The position numbers and the translations under genes were made by a program. From positions 6,097,855-6,161,854 of the forward strand of contig JAEMBT020000006.1 of NCBI GenBank assembly GCA_018873245.2: a stretch of DNA of 64,000 nucleotides. The letters run 5' to 3'. Of this stretch, positions 24,651 to 36,627 are shown one piece after another (the stretch's first letter is position 1; the number at the start of each line of letters is the position of its first letter). The notes beneath the pieces are model-generated. The model was given only the letters and a program-made list of their open reading frames with translations, was not told where the DNA came from and searched no databases. The DNA is from Archegozetes longisetosus. Taxonomy: Eukaryota; Arthropoda; Arachnida; Sarcoptiformes; Trhypochthoniidae.

Positions 24651-26759
24651 CTAATGATTAGATGAAAAACTTTGTCTTGATATTCCATGAATATCAATGA
24701 ATTCAGCAATAAAAGGAGGAACTAGTCCCTCATAAACGATTCCATATTTTTTGACAGCTTTGGCAGACATACACTTTAAACTCAACTTCATTTGCGTTTT
24801 AAGCAAAATCTCTGCGACACCAGTTGTCGCCGAATCGAGTGGTGTCTCGTTTTTATTATTGACCGAATCGATGTGAGCACCAGCTTCGATAAGGGTTGTC
24901 GTTATAGAATGTAGTGTTAGAAAGTCACTTATAGGCTGTTAAACGATAATTTTGAATCAATAAAAATTTATGATTTTGAGAGCAGAGGACATCTTACCTT
25001 TTGATAGGCAACAATTTTGTGCAAAACAGTGTTCTTATTCTCGTCGACTGCGTTCACATCAGCGCCGCATTTGATTAAAAGTCTGGCAGTATTAGCGCAT
25101 GGAAACCTTTCAATGCAATCAACCAATTTATTAATAACTTTTAGACTTTGATGATTAATCATATGACATACTTGCAAACGTTTTTGGTATAAAAATCATC
25201 AATAGGTGTGTCTGCACTTACACATAAGTGCAAAATAGATGAACCGTCTTTAGTTTTCAATTTTAACTTATTTAAATTGTAAGTTAGTTGACATAATTTG
25301 AATTCTTCTTCTTTCGTTCTGAATTTGATGATCTGGATAATTAAATGAAATCTTTTTGTGAGATTTAAAAAATGAATGAAATAAATAAGATAAGAACCTT
25401 AGTAACGATAACCAATAAATAGAGAACAGTATGCAAATTATCATCTAATTCTTCCTGACACGCTTCTCTAGAAACTTCATTCGAACATTCGTCTAAAGCT
25501 TGTTTATTTCTCTTTAGTTCATTAATTGCAGTTTCAATAACTTCACTCAAGGCATCGAAAGGCAACTCTTGTCCAATATTTATAATTTGACTAAACACCT
25601 GAGCGAACCTCAACAGATCTTTTTTCATAGAAACAGAGTTAAGAGTTCTTAATCTCAACGAATGTAACCATAATTGAAGACATCGATCAAAACGAGCGCT
25701 ATCGGCATAGACAGCGCCTCTGAAAATGATGGGATGGGGGACTTCAGGATTATGTGGTCCTAATATTCGCTCGCGAATCACAAGTGCCTCCATATGTAGT
25801 GCAGAACTATTCGATTGAATTGCATTCAATTCTTTTAATGTCTGACATTCAATTTTATTATCGTAAGCGGGAATCGGTGGAAGAGGTTTCTTAAGTAAAG
25901 GACGTTTCGGATCTCTAAACCTTGACCTCATGGCCCATTCCATGTAATAAAAGGCTTTCTCTAAGTCATACGTGTCCTTATCGTTAGCATAAGAAGAGCC
26001 CAATAGTTCCAAAGCTTCAATTCTTTCCAGCTCAGTACAAAGATCTGTTGATATAAAATATTCGACGATATGTGCTCTTGTGGTGGAGGCCGCAGCCATT
26101 AGTGGTGTCATTCCTATTGCATTCTTAGTGATCTCTGCATCGTGCGACAGCAAAGCCTTTATGATCGACAAGTGACCATTTTCGGCAGCGAAATGAAGAG
26201 CTGTAGCACCACAAAGAGCTTTCACGTTAGGATCAGAACCCAGTTCTAGAAGATATTCAACAACTTCTAAGTGCCCCTTATATGATGCTATCATCAAACA
26301 CGTGTTATTGTATTTATTTGACAAATGAATGTCCGCCTTATGTTCGACTAAATACTTTACTATATCGAGTCTTCCATCAAAACAGGCAGCTCTCAAAGGA
26401 GTCGAATTAGCTTTAGTCGCGTGATTGACATCAGCTTTATGTTCGACTAGAGTTCTGACCACATTTAGATGTCCGCCACCAGCCGCACACCACAATGCAG
26501 TTGCACCTTCGATCAGAAATCCATCGAACTGAGCCGAACCTTCGATCTCAAGCTCAGGCGAAAACTTGGTCAAAAGCATCTTAATCACATTTTCGTGACC
26601 ATTCTTTGCTGCTATGATAAGTGGCGTACATCTGATCTGTCCGTCGGTGACCATTTCGTTAATGTAGGAATTGGCTTCAGTTTTAGATAAATTGTTGAGT
26701 AAGGCATATAATGTGACTGCCATCCCGTCTCTGGCCGACTCATAGATCTTGCGTCTCAC
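24651..26759 (-). CDS. FEM1B: FEM1B-like substrate receptor of a CUL2 ubiquitin ligase
   Basis: Ankyrin-repeat receptor that selects substrates by C-terminal degrons for CUL2 E3 ligases. Exons in transcript order: 25398-26759, 25172-25332, 24998-25106, 24651-24935, all in phase, giving about 638 residues. Seen: N-terminal ankyrin repeats (RCTPLIIAAKNGHENVIKML, NSTPLRAACFDGRLDIVKYL, CGATALHFAAENGHLSII), a TPR-like middle (ALHMEALVIRERILGPHNPE, then KKDLLRFAQVFSQ), and two later ankyrin repeats (ADVNAVDENKNTVLHKI, LIEAGAHIDSVNNKNETPL) ending in the family's LKTQMKLSLKCM region. It tracks FEM1B more than FEM1A or FEM1C. The 5' end is unresolved: the frame opens after a stop at 26832-26834 with no ATG before family homology begins, so the start codon must lie in an upstream exon. 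26759 marks a GTG, not a proposed start. Confidence 0.93.
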
Positions 26760-26834
26760 ACATGTGTGATGTATTGCAAAAATATGTGGTCTTGCGATAG
26801 TCCTCTTCGTCGTAATGACAAACCATTTCCTTCA

Positions 26835-28428
26835 TTATTACTGTTTTCACTTATATTGGCCTCTATTTCATCACAAATTGATTCCATTATTTATATTTCG
26901 TATTGTAAATAGATTTATTAGTTATTTACTTATTGAATTCACTAGCTTATCAATTACTAACTAGTATGGTTCTAATATAAATTAATAAAAACTCTTAATG
27001 TTTGATGAAATTTTCGCCAAACATTCGATTAAAATAACATATAAAGCAATTTGTGACGTATCATATCTCTATGGCTAAACCATATATTGATCATAAAAGT
27101 AATGTTATTTATGAGTTTATCCTTAACTCATATGGAGTGGTATACAATTAGTCTAACATAAGCTATTTTAATATCATTTTCTCTTTAGATTCAGTTCTTC
27201 ACTTCAATTACTTAAACCTTTTAAATGTTTATCTATCAGTAAAGAAATAATTCGATTCATTTAATCGACAATCCCTCATTGAAAGAGTTTGAAATTCTAA
27301 ATTTTCCATTTTAACGATTAACTTGCTTTCAAAACTTTATTTGAACTTGATTTCAAAGAAAAACTTTACTGTAGACGTTTTTGTAATATTAAGATTAATC
27401 TACAAAGTTTCTGTGTTGAAAATGGTTGAAATCGAGAAATAATTGAGGTTCTTAATTAAAGAACTGTGAGTTTAGTTAAAAAATTATCGGGTTCTTAAGT
27501 TAGGTTAACTTTAAACAAAAATTCATTTGTAACTATTTCAATCAAAGTTTTCAGACTTTTCAAAGTTTATATTAAAGTTATCTTGTATTCAACTCATTTT
27601 CACTGAAATATAAATTCTGAGAGATTAATGAATAAGAGCCAAAGTTTAGTAAGTGCTTATCAAATACTAGATATCAACTGTGAAACGATGGAACAACCCA
27701 AATAATGACCAATACATTCAGTTTGAATTTCATGTGAATAATGAACCCTTTGTTTTCTGATTGTATCGATCAACTGTTGTAAATTAGTTTGGTTTTAGAC
27801 AACATAAAAGATAAGAACTTCATTTGTGCTCAGTTTCTATTGATTGTAAGTGCGAAAGGTTTTCGGTTCCGAGTTTTTGGGGCTTCATCTTAAATAGCAT
27901 GTCTGATAACAAAAATAATTATATGCTATATCTACAGATATAAAAGAGATAATTAAGTGTTTAATATTTAAATGCCTATAAAAACTACTAAATTAAATCT
28001 GAAAACTTCGAAAAACTAGAAGTTGAAGAAGATTTGTGAAAAAGTCGTAACGTATTATTTGAACGAGTGTTGGAAGAGATTTATTTTAGTATTAAATATC
28101 ATTTCGTTGTTTGCGATCGCATTATTGAATAGAGAATTGCGTCGAATGGATCCTCAATAAGTAGATTGATAATTGCTTTTGTGTCATACTTCTCATTAAA
28201 TAAATCAATTTTAGCTAATTATTTATTTTAAATTATTTAATTCATTTTAATTAATATTAACACTAGCGATGGATCGCTTTAATTAAAACTGAATAATTAT
28301 GAGCTGATTGTCAATACGTTCACTAATAATAATAATAATATTGTTGTATTACTGGCATAAGAAGAGAAAAGAAAGTTATTTAGAGTTATCTCAAACTCAT
28401 TGTCTTTATTCATCCAATTAAGAAAAGT
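26835..28428. other. FEM1B to UBE2Q upstream region
   Basis: AT-rich spacer between divergent genes. It should contain the missing FEM1B first exon and both promoters. An ATG at 26887 (minus) opens a short acidic frame but does not join FEM1B in phase with the obvious splice sites. No repeat or RNA gene recognised. Confidence 0.5.
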
Positions 28429-30037
28429 ATGGCATGTCTTAACTCGTTGAAGGCTGATATTAAGCGATTGGAACTAACATTCCCTAAAACTCACGACAAA
28501 TTTCAAGTAATTTCTGCGACAGTCGACGAAATCTCATGTCGATTCATAGCATCCAATGGAAAAAAATATGAAATTCATGCAAACATTACTGTAATTATCG
28601 ATTAATTTGATCGCATTTGCAATGATTGGTTTATTAATATAGTTGTTATCTCAATTGATAGGAAACATATCCATCGGTACCACCAGTTTGGTTTTCAGAG
28701 ACTGAAGAGTCGGCTATCACCAATGTGGTCCAATTGCTCTCTAATACTAATGGAGCCGATAATCAGGTCTTAAATTGGATTGATATTGAATGAATTACCA
28801 TTACAATTGTTTACTTTTATTCATTTGATTGATTTCTTTGTTTTAATTGTGTTTTGGTGATTATTGCTTTATTGATTAATTATTTAATTGTTTATGCAGT
28901 TATTGAAACAAATTCGTATATTAATTGAAGAGCTGTGTCGAATAAATAATATGCCATTAATACAAGATATCGAAAAATTGGATCAACTCCGTTTTTGTGA
29001 TGCGCATTCGTTGAGATCTAGTGACATGAAATCAAACAATGATTTGAGTGAAACAAATCACTACTCATTCAGCCATAACTCACATCAGCCATCAATTAGT
29101 GATGAAGAAGAAGAAGACGACGAAGAAATGGCAGATGAAGATCTGCACATAGAAATGGAAGACGAGAATCAGAATCAGGATAAGAATAAAGACGAAGGCC
29201 TGTCGACCGAACATACGGCCACTTTGGAGCGTCTTCGGCAGAATCAACGTGACGGTTACCTCAAAGGATCAGTTTCGGGATCAGTTCAAGCGACAGATCG
29301 ACTGATGAAAGAGTTGAAAGAAGTATATCGATCTGAAAGTTTCAAGAGAGGTGTTTTTAGTGTTGAACTAGTAAACGATAGCCTCTATGAGTGGAATGTG
29401 AAACTGTTAGTCGTAGACCCTGACAGCCAACTACATAATGATTTACAAGTCCTCAAAGAAAAAGAAGGAAAAGACTTTATTTTGTTAAATGTGCTCTTCA
29501 AAGAACAGTATCCTTTTGAACCTCCATTTGTTCGTGTCGTTCATCCATCTATTACTGGCGGATATGTTCTCGGAGGCGGAGCCATATGTATGGAACTGCT
29601 CACTAAACAAGTAATATATCTTTTTGTGTTAATCAAATGCATTTATAAGTTGTACAGTCTTTGGTTAATCCTTAACTAAATTGTTTTTATTCTAAGGGTT
29701 GGAGCAGTGCGTATACGATCGAAGCCATCATTTTACAAATCGCGGCCACTCTTGTCAAGGGAAAAGCACGCATTCAGTTCGGAGGAAATAAAGTAATCTT
29801 ATTGTCAAGTCTTAATTTCAATTTTATCTGAATCGGTTGCTAAACCTTTATTTCAATCTATTTGAAGGGTCAATACAGCTTAGCTCGAGCTCAGCAATCC
29901 TTCAAATCACTTGTACAAATTCATGAGAAAAATGGTATGCACTGACCAGTATTTAAGTTTCAAATTTCTGTTTACATTCTATTAAAATATTTGATATATT
30001 GAAAGGTTGGTTTACACCTCCCAAGGAAGACGGCTAA
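28429..30037 (+). CDS. UBE2Q2: Ubiquitin-conjugating enzyme E2 Q (UBE2Q1/2-like)
   Basis: E2 enzyme that accepts ubiquitin as a thioester. Six exons: 28429-28590, 28662-28766, 28900-29610, 29697-29792, 29868-29934, 30006-30037; phase closes to 390 residues. An N-terminal RWD-like domain ([30 protein letters not shown]) is followed by an acidic linker ([15 protein letters not shown]) and a C-terminal UBC fold. The UBC part holds [50 protein letters not shown] with the active-site Cys, and the terminal FTPPKEDG. Vertebrates have two paralogues, UBE2Q1 and UBE2Q2; this single gene corresponds to both, so the symbol is approximate. It is convergent with MRPS16. No defect seen. Confidence 0.96.
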
Positions 30038-30593
30038 GCGAAGATAACTTATGGTCTTTAATTATTTGTATTATAGCAATGTATATATTATATACCTATA
30101 AACATAAAACTGTATGTTTCAATTAGCATTAGTTCAATTATTCGATTAAAACTCATACTTTACTGTAATCTTCAGTTATATTACACGAAAAGTATATAAT
30201 ATACAGTTAAACTCGTAATCAAGGAGTCGCTATTTTTGTTCGATTGCAGATCTTTTTATTATATATCAAAATAAGTTATTTTGAAAAATATTTATGTCAA
30301 GCCAATTGTCCTCAAATACGATATTTGCCTCAAATCTATTTTATTGATGAAAACCAAAATGTTTCCTTTTTTTATTTACAACGTCCAATAGCATTCCCAG
30401 TAAACATAACTGTAATTTAATTTGTTTGTAAAAAAAACAATTTATTTTCATTTTCGAACTTAATAAATGATGACTTGTGTGCCACTAATAATTCAATATT
30501 TCGTTTATTCAAATCTAAAACTATTATTTAAATATCTATCTATGTAACTTGAACTTATGGCTAAATACAAATTTAAAAGCTTGAAAAAGAAGT
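30038..30593. other. UBE2Q / MRPS16 convergent 3' region
   Basis: AT-rich sequence holding the 3' ends of two convergent transcripts. No strong poly(A) signal could be assigned and no other feature is supported. Confidence 0.5.
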
Positions 30594-31040
30594 TCAGCAA
30601 ATTCTTTTCTTTGAGAGAACTGTTTCGATTCCATCTTCTTTTTTGGTCTCTTGGTTGCGAGCCTTTTCTCTTTCACTCAAAGCTTTTATGTAAATTCGCG
30701 GAGGGATTGGTATCCAACCAGCCATACCTTGAATGATAGAAAATGAAGTAGAATAAATTGAAATTCAACAAATGGTCAGTTAACTCAAACCTAACACATT
30801 TTGTGCGCCATCACTGAGCTTTGCTCCTTTTCCCATCCAATACGCCAATCGTTTCAAGTCAATCGAAGCTACAATTTCATTATATTCATTGGGAACAGGA
30901 TCTATACAGCCGATCACTTCATCGGGCAAAAGATTGGGTCTTCTTCTGGTGGGCAAAACACCAATTTGAAAGAATGGCCTGTTCTTACAACCCATTCGAA
31001 TCAATCGTACGCTTAGACCACTCTTATGCGGCCAAACCAT
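30594..31040 (-). CDS. MRPS16: Mitochondrial small-subunit ribosomal protein bS16m
   Basis: Component of the mitochondrial 28S ribosomal subunit, homologue of bacterial S16. Two exons, 30791-31040 and 30594-30727, joined in phase give 127 residues, close to the animal family length. The S16 signatures are clear: IRMGCKNRPFFQIGVLPTRRR at the start, IGCIDPVPNEYNE, and DLKRLAYWMGKGAKLSDGAQNVLGMAG before a basic tail. As in other animal copies the N-terminus doubles as the targeting region. The start at 31040 is the only ATG in the right place. The plus-strand frames opposite are shadows. Confidence 0.96.
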
Positions 31041-32064
31041 TGTTTTGTTTAATGATTAACTGCTGTTGCCTCGAGAAAAATCGAATAAATGGATTGGATA
31101 TTTACTTTTAAACCAAGTTTCAATACATGCTTATTGTGTTGTTTTTCAGTCTAATCTACGAAAGCCTTGATTTTCAAAGTTTGTCATTCCTATGACAACA
31201 AGACTTGACTTGACTTAACTTAGTTTTTAAAGCTTTGAATTAGACTTTTCTCATTAATATTCCATTTATTGGACTATTATTAATGTTCAGTTAATTTAAA
31301 GTAAATACCTTTTCATCTTAAATATTACTCAATTTAATCGAATTTGATTTGAGAAAATCTTATTTTGGAAAATCAATCGAAGCAGAAGGTTTGAAATTGA
31401 CTTTTTATTGTATTTATTATTATTTTGATAAGTATTGCATTTGATTATAGAATAGTTGTTTTGTTCAATTGTTTTTATTGAAACATTACAAAACTAAAAT
31501 AAACTTACATTCAATTATTTCAAGCTTTGATATGAAACAAAATTTTGCATTATATCTGTTTTGCTTGTAGTAAACCGAAAATAAGAGATTTATGTGTTGT
31601 AAAAGTGTTCATATGAGCCAACTGGAAATCAGTTGAAATAATAGTGGATTTTTGTGCGTTTGTTTTCAAACCAAATCTCCTTATATAATAGTTGTATTTT
31701 AGGTTAGAAAACTAATGAATTGTTTATAGCTTAGAGTGAAGTATTTGTGCTTTGATCAGAGTAAAATATGAAATTGTCCGATAAAAGGTTAAAATAAAAG
31801 TATAAAATAAGTTACAATAGAATAGAATGTTTAGTCAAATCTGGTATTTGTTGGTGAGTGCTATCAAAGTATTACACTATTGATAGCTATGTAGAGTCTT
31901 CAAAGTCTGTGATAGAGGTCTAGTCCATGACGTACTAAATTCTTGGCCCCTTTTCCGACACTTTTTTCTATACTCTATAATAGTTTTGTTATGCAGTTAT
32001 GTGAGGAATTAGTTAACAGTGTTTAGATTGAATTAATTGAAATTTGGTTATGTAGAATGAAATA
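31041..32064. promoter_or_regulatory. Divergent MRPS16 / SAMD1-like upstream region
   Basis: About 1 kb between two divergent start codons; both promoters are expected here. AT-rich with no motif I can defend. Confidence 0.45.
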
Positions 32065-34393
32065 ATGAGTAATAGTAAGAGTGGTGAGTGTCAATTAGTA
32101 GTGGAAGCGGTGGATTCGCTTCAATCACGTAAAGCAAAGCCTGATGAGCACAAAATCATAAGTTATTTAGTGAAAAAACATCGGATTAAAACAACTGACG
32201 CAAAACTACTGATCAATCAGGCATTAGCTGAAGGTATTGTAATTCAAGTCAATTATGCTGATAGTGTTAGCTTTAGGACCCCTTCAAAGTTTGGACAAAT
32301 GTTACGCAATCATCAAAACCATATCATCCCATTTGACGGGACTCTAATTCCTGATAATGCCGTCAAAGCAGTCATTAAAGCCATGAGTCTATTGTTAAAG
32401 TCTGTTAATTTGAATGACAAATCCGGTCTAACTGTAACTGATTTACTCAATCAATTGCATAATACTTCACAATTACTTAATTATAATGAATCCTTATTAG
32501 AACGACTACTTAGACATGCCCTAAAAGAAGGTAAATCTAACTTCAATTATGACTTGTAGTTGATATTTTCTTACGTTTCCGCTCTTTTCAAACTTTCCTT
32601 TCACTTCTATTCTGTTTTGTCTTAATTGAAATACATATGAGTTGGGTGCTACATTTGTCATTAACTGTTTTAATTTAAATACATGTAAATTGAATGTTAT
32701 TTTGTTACGATGTTGAGGTTATATCGATCGTCTCGATAGTGGCACTTATACTCTTTCTGCTGAATGCAAACAACTTGAAGGCTCGCAAAAACTAGATTTC
32801 ACAGCTACTGGTAAGTCATTTCACTCCATACTATTCTCTAAATCCAATAAATAAGTTCCAAATTCAACTTTAGATAACTTTCAATCTAAAATGGAAACTG
32901 ACAAAAAGTTTGACTCAAAAGAAGAAAATACCATACCTGATGGCGCATCACTTCTCGCTAATCAATCATTAACTGCAGCTCAAAAAAGGCAGAAAAAGTC
33001 AACTGCTCCTGTTCTGCAACGCGTCCGACCCATCAGCAAACGAAAAGTAATTCAATTAGTCTTAAGTTTTGCTAAATATTTGACAACTTATGCATTGATT
33101 TGAATAGAAATTCAAGAAATCTCTTGGGCCTGACTTCATAGAACCAGCAGAACTAGGAATGCAATATTTACGCGATACATTTGAGCCAAAGTGTGATATC
33201 TGTTCTCTAACTATGCTGCCATCAAATTCACTCAATGTTTATCAAGAATTGTTGATTTGCAATAATTGTGACTATAAAGGTTTCTAATTTTATGTCATAT
33301 TCATTTCGAATGGTATTTTCAAACTTTTTTCAAACTATTTTGAACTGACAGCACATCCGACTTGTTTGAATTTGAATGAAGAAGTGGCGCACAAGACTCA
33401 GTGGCAGTGTTGGAATTGTAAAATTTGTTCTGTTTGTCGGTCAACCAGAAAAAATGTATAATTATTTTGAAATTCTTACTGACAGATTGATTTCAATGAA
33501 ATGCTTTGATTGACTTACAGGAATTCATTATCATTTGTATGACTTGTAATAAAGGATTTCATGTAAAATGTCATATGTCTCCAATTATAAACAGACCCAA
33601 AGGTAAATCAATTTGGATTATATCAAGCTTTAATATAGTATTAAAAATCAATTAATAACTCATTAGGCAACTGGTACTGCAAAAGTTGTTGCAGTAAAGG
33701 CTCTACTAATTTGTCAAATGGAATAATTGACAAAAAGGTGACAAATAATTTTGAAGAATCATACAATGACCAATCAGATGAAAGTCAAATCTCCACTAAA
33801 GATGAAGCCATCAATGAATTAGTTCTGGAAAATGAAGAAAATTCTGAACTGAATGATAAGGAAAGAGAAAACTCAGACAACTCATCAGATGAAGTGAAGG
33901 ATGAGGAACAAACGAACAGCATTGAGAAACAGGACGAAGAATTAGGAGTCGAAAAATTCGAAACAAGTCAACCGGATTTGCTGGTTGTCAAAGTAGAGAC
34001 ATCAAGTAGTGTTAATTATGTCAATGAAAACAATGGAGATCTAAATGAAGCTGAAAACGACACTAATCAGTCATCTGAAAGGTATATCTAATGAATAAAG
34101 TTTTTTTTGCTTCAACTGAGTTTCTAATTTACAGTAGTGGTCAATTGGCCCAAAGTTTGAACTTGCCAGAAAGCCCTCAGAAGTGGTCGGTTGCGGACGT
34201 CGAATCATTCATACGCGATGCCGGATTTCCAAATGAATCAAAAGTATTCAAAGATCAGGAAATCGATGGCAGGTCTCTAATGCTTTTACGCCGAATGGAT
34301 GTTCTGACTGGTCTATCACTAAAATTAGGTCCTGCTCTCAAAATATATTCCCATATAATGAGATTGCAGGGACGCGATCAGTTTAATTATTAA
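32065..34393 (+). CDS. SAMD1-like chromatin protein with two PHD fingers
   Basis: Likely nuclear CpG- or histone-binding regulator. Eight exons: 32065-32530, 32718-32810, 32874-33046, 33108-33279, 33352-33455, 33521-33602, 33667-34081, 34135-34393, giving 587 residues in phase. Order seen: an N-terminal winged-helix domain (LVVEAVDSLQSRKAKPDEHKI) of the SAMD1/KAT6 type, probably a second H15-like helical domain, then a double PHD finger with CDIC, CNNC, HPTC, CWNCKICSVC, CMTCNKGFHVKC and WYCKSCC. An acidic Ser/Glu linker follows, then a C-terminal SAM domain (WSVADVESFIRDAGF, DVLTGLSLKLGPALKIY) closest to vertebrate SAMD1. Vertebrate SAMD1 has no PHD fingers, while KAT6 has the winged helix and double PHD but no SAM; this gene combines both and lacks any acetyltransferase domain. 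AATAAA at 34408-34413. Confidence 0.9.
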
Positions 34394-35181
34394 ATTCATT
34401 GTTATAAAATAAACTAGGCAATTAAAGGCTTTCATTAATTTCTCATAACTTCAAGCCAATCAAAAATAGTTAAGACATGGATTAAGTTGTAATTTACAAT
34501 GACTTAAGATTTGGAAAATTCTTAAAGCACTTGATTATTTCGAAGCAAATAACTTCTCTATATTAAGTACAACTTTGTTAAATAATTTATTAACTATACC
34601 AAACATTTCCATTATTTGATGTACAATTTCTCTATAATTTTAAGTTATTGATGTTTTGTTCAAATGTTGTTTATTATGTGCTCAAAATTGACTTCATTTT
34701 ACAAACTTCATTAGTTTGATGTACGATTGCTTAACTGTATATTTTGCAGAAGTGATTATAATAATTTAATTTAATTGTATCCAATATATCATATATGCAT
34801 AGTTCGATAACTTTTATTGTACCAACAATTTTTAACCAACACAATTTACTTTTAATTGGATTTAAAGTCCCTTTGGATTAATTCATAGAAATGTAAAATT
34901 ATATTTTTGGCAAAATAAAAAGCCTTTGTATAGAACTTGGTAGAAGTTTATTTCAATGTTTAGGTCTATAGATCGAGACAAGTTCAAAAGGAGAGCCTAA
35001 TGTTGAGGTTTGATCTGTGCGATTTTGCACAACTCACACATTTTGTGTACATAACATAATAAAGCATATTGACGTCGATGTCGTAAACAAATTCGTTTTT
35101 GTTAATTTTCCTCACTTTTTACATTACGTTCTTTAGCACTCAATTAAATAACAGGTTTTAATCTTAATCTTAATCGATATA
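34394..35181. other. Spacer between the SAMD1-like gene and TVP23
   Basis: AT-rich, with the upstream gene's poly(A) signal at 34408-34413 and presumably the TVP23 promoter near its right end. Nothing else seen. Confidence 0.5.
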
Positions 35182-36599
35182 ATGATGGGTCAAAAGGTTT
35201 GTTTGATTTATTTATTCTTATTATTCAGTCAAAAATTCAGATATAGTGATGGTTTAGGTAAAAGTTATTAATAGTTATATTCGATTTAATGATAAGCAAT
35301 TAAATTATTTTTATTATGATTAAAAGCCTTCATCTTCTGCTTCGGGTCCAGAACATGTGATATTTGACTTCGAGAGAGATGTAACGATTACGAGACATCA
35401 AAGATTTAAGTATTGTTTTAATTGAACTCCATAATTATTAATCAACTGACAAATTGATTGTAATTACTCTTAATGTTAGACATCCTTCGGCCGCATTCTT
35501 TCATATCATTTTCAAACTTTCATCAATTGTTATCTATTTATTTGGAGGTCTTTTTGGTCAAGGTTTGTGTGATTCATTCATTTTGAAAGTTTCAATTTGA
35601 TTTCATTACAATTATTTGCAATCATTTATTTTTCTGAATTAGGATTCTTGGGGATATTTGTTTTGTTGATATTACTTATTTCGGTTGACTTCTGGACAGT
35701 TAAGAACGTGACGGGAAGACTATTAGTAGGTCTTCGGTGGTGGAACTACGTTGACGATGAGGGCAACAGTCACTGGGTCTTTGAAAATAAATTCAATAAG
35801 GACCAGAATAATGGCGATTCACTCAAACTGTCACATGAAATCCATGATAATGCGGCCGACTCTACCATATTCTGGACAGCGCTAGTAATCACTCCTGTCC
35901 TATGGTTTGTTTTACTTCTGGTCACTCTATTCCGGCTTAACGTTCAGTGGTTTGTAAGTCTGGTTCTTATTTGATTTTTATGAAATTTTATTCAACAAAG
36001 TTCGAGATTACAAATCATAAGTAATTGTTTAATTAAAATTTTATATAAATCAATGGAATAGATGGTGGTTTCACTGGCTTTGATACTGACCTCATCCAAC
36101 TTATATGGATATATACGTTGCAAATTAGGGGGAAATTTCAAATCTGTTCTAACACAATATGTTGGAAAACAAATATTCTATAATGTAAGTCCAACTTTAT
36201 TAGTCATGTATTGGTTATACTTCGCTTTACGGTTGATGTAAGGTTTGGGTTTATGGAGTCATGTGGTTGTCACAACAATGTTCTGCTATACCTAGCTTAT
36301 TACGCGTCATTTCGTGCCTAATGCAACTAAACTTAATATACTGCTATTACTATTGACATAATCAAGTTTAGTTAGGTTTAGTAAGACGAATGGTAGCTTG
36401 CAAGACATAGTGGAACATTGTTGTGGTAACCACATGAGTCCTCAATACCTTATTGACTCTCATCAACCTTAAACTAAAGTATAAGCGATATATTTGTGAT
36501 TCAATGATTAAACTGTTTCTTTTTAAAATCAATTTTCAGTTTTTGTCATCTTCAAATACAAAAGCATCACAAAATATGTCTGGATATCCGAATGCTTAA
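35182..36599 (+). CDS. TVP23B: Golgi membrane protein TVP23 homologue
   Basis: Small multi-pass Golgi protein involved in vesicle traffic and protein maturation. Six exons: 35182-35196, 35327-35409, 35480-35562, 35643-35953, 36062-36184, 36540-36599; phase closes to 224 residues. Family blocks are visible: HPSAAFFHIIFKLSSIVIYL, then DFWTVKNVTGRLLVGLRWWN with SHWVFE, and SNLYGYIRCKLGG near the end. Four hydrophobic segments fit the known topology. The first coding exon is tiny (MMGQK); either of two adjacent ATGs could start it. Intron 5 (355 bases) carries a foldback element. The stop lies 28 bases from the PIGZ stop on the other strand, and the nearest AATAAA (36636-36641) is inside PIGZ coding sequence, so the 3' ends probably overlap. 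Confidence 0.95.
36240..36450. repeat. Foldback (inverted-repeat) element in TVP23 intron 5
   Basis: Two arms of about 50-90 bases are inverted copies of each other. The left has GAGTCATGTGGTTGTCAC followed by AACAATGTT; the right is its complement ending ACCACATGAGTCCTC. The sequence could form a long hairpin. No coding content; a MITE is the likeliest explanation. Confidence 0.7.
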
Positions 36600-36627
36600 A
36601 ATGAGTTATAACAATTCTAAGTATTAG

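Noticed and set aside
30801..31111. Plus-strand frames of 71 and 96 codons
   Set aside because: Opposite strand of MRPS16, whose conserved sequence decides the coding strand.
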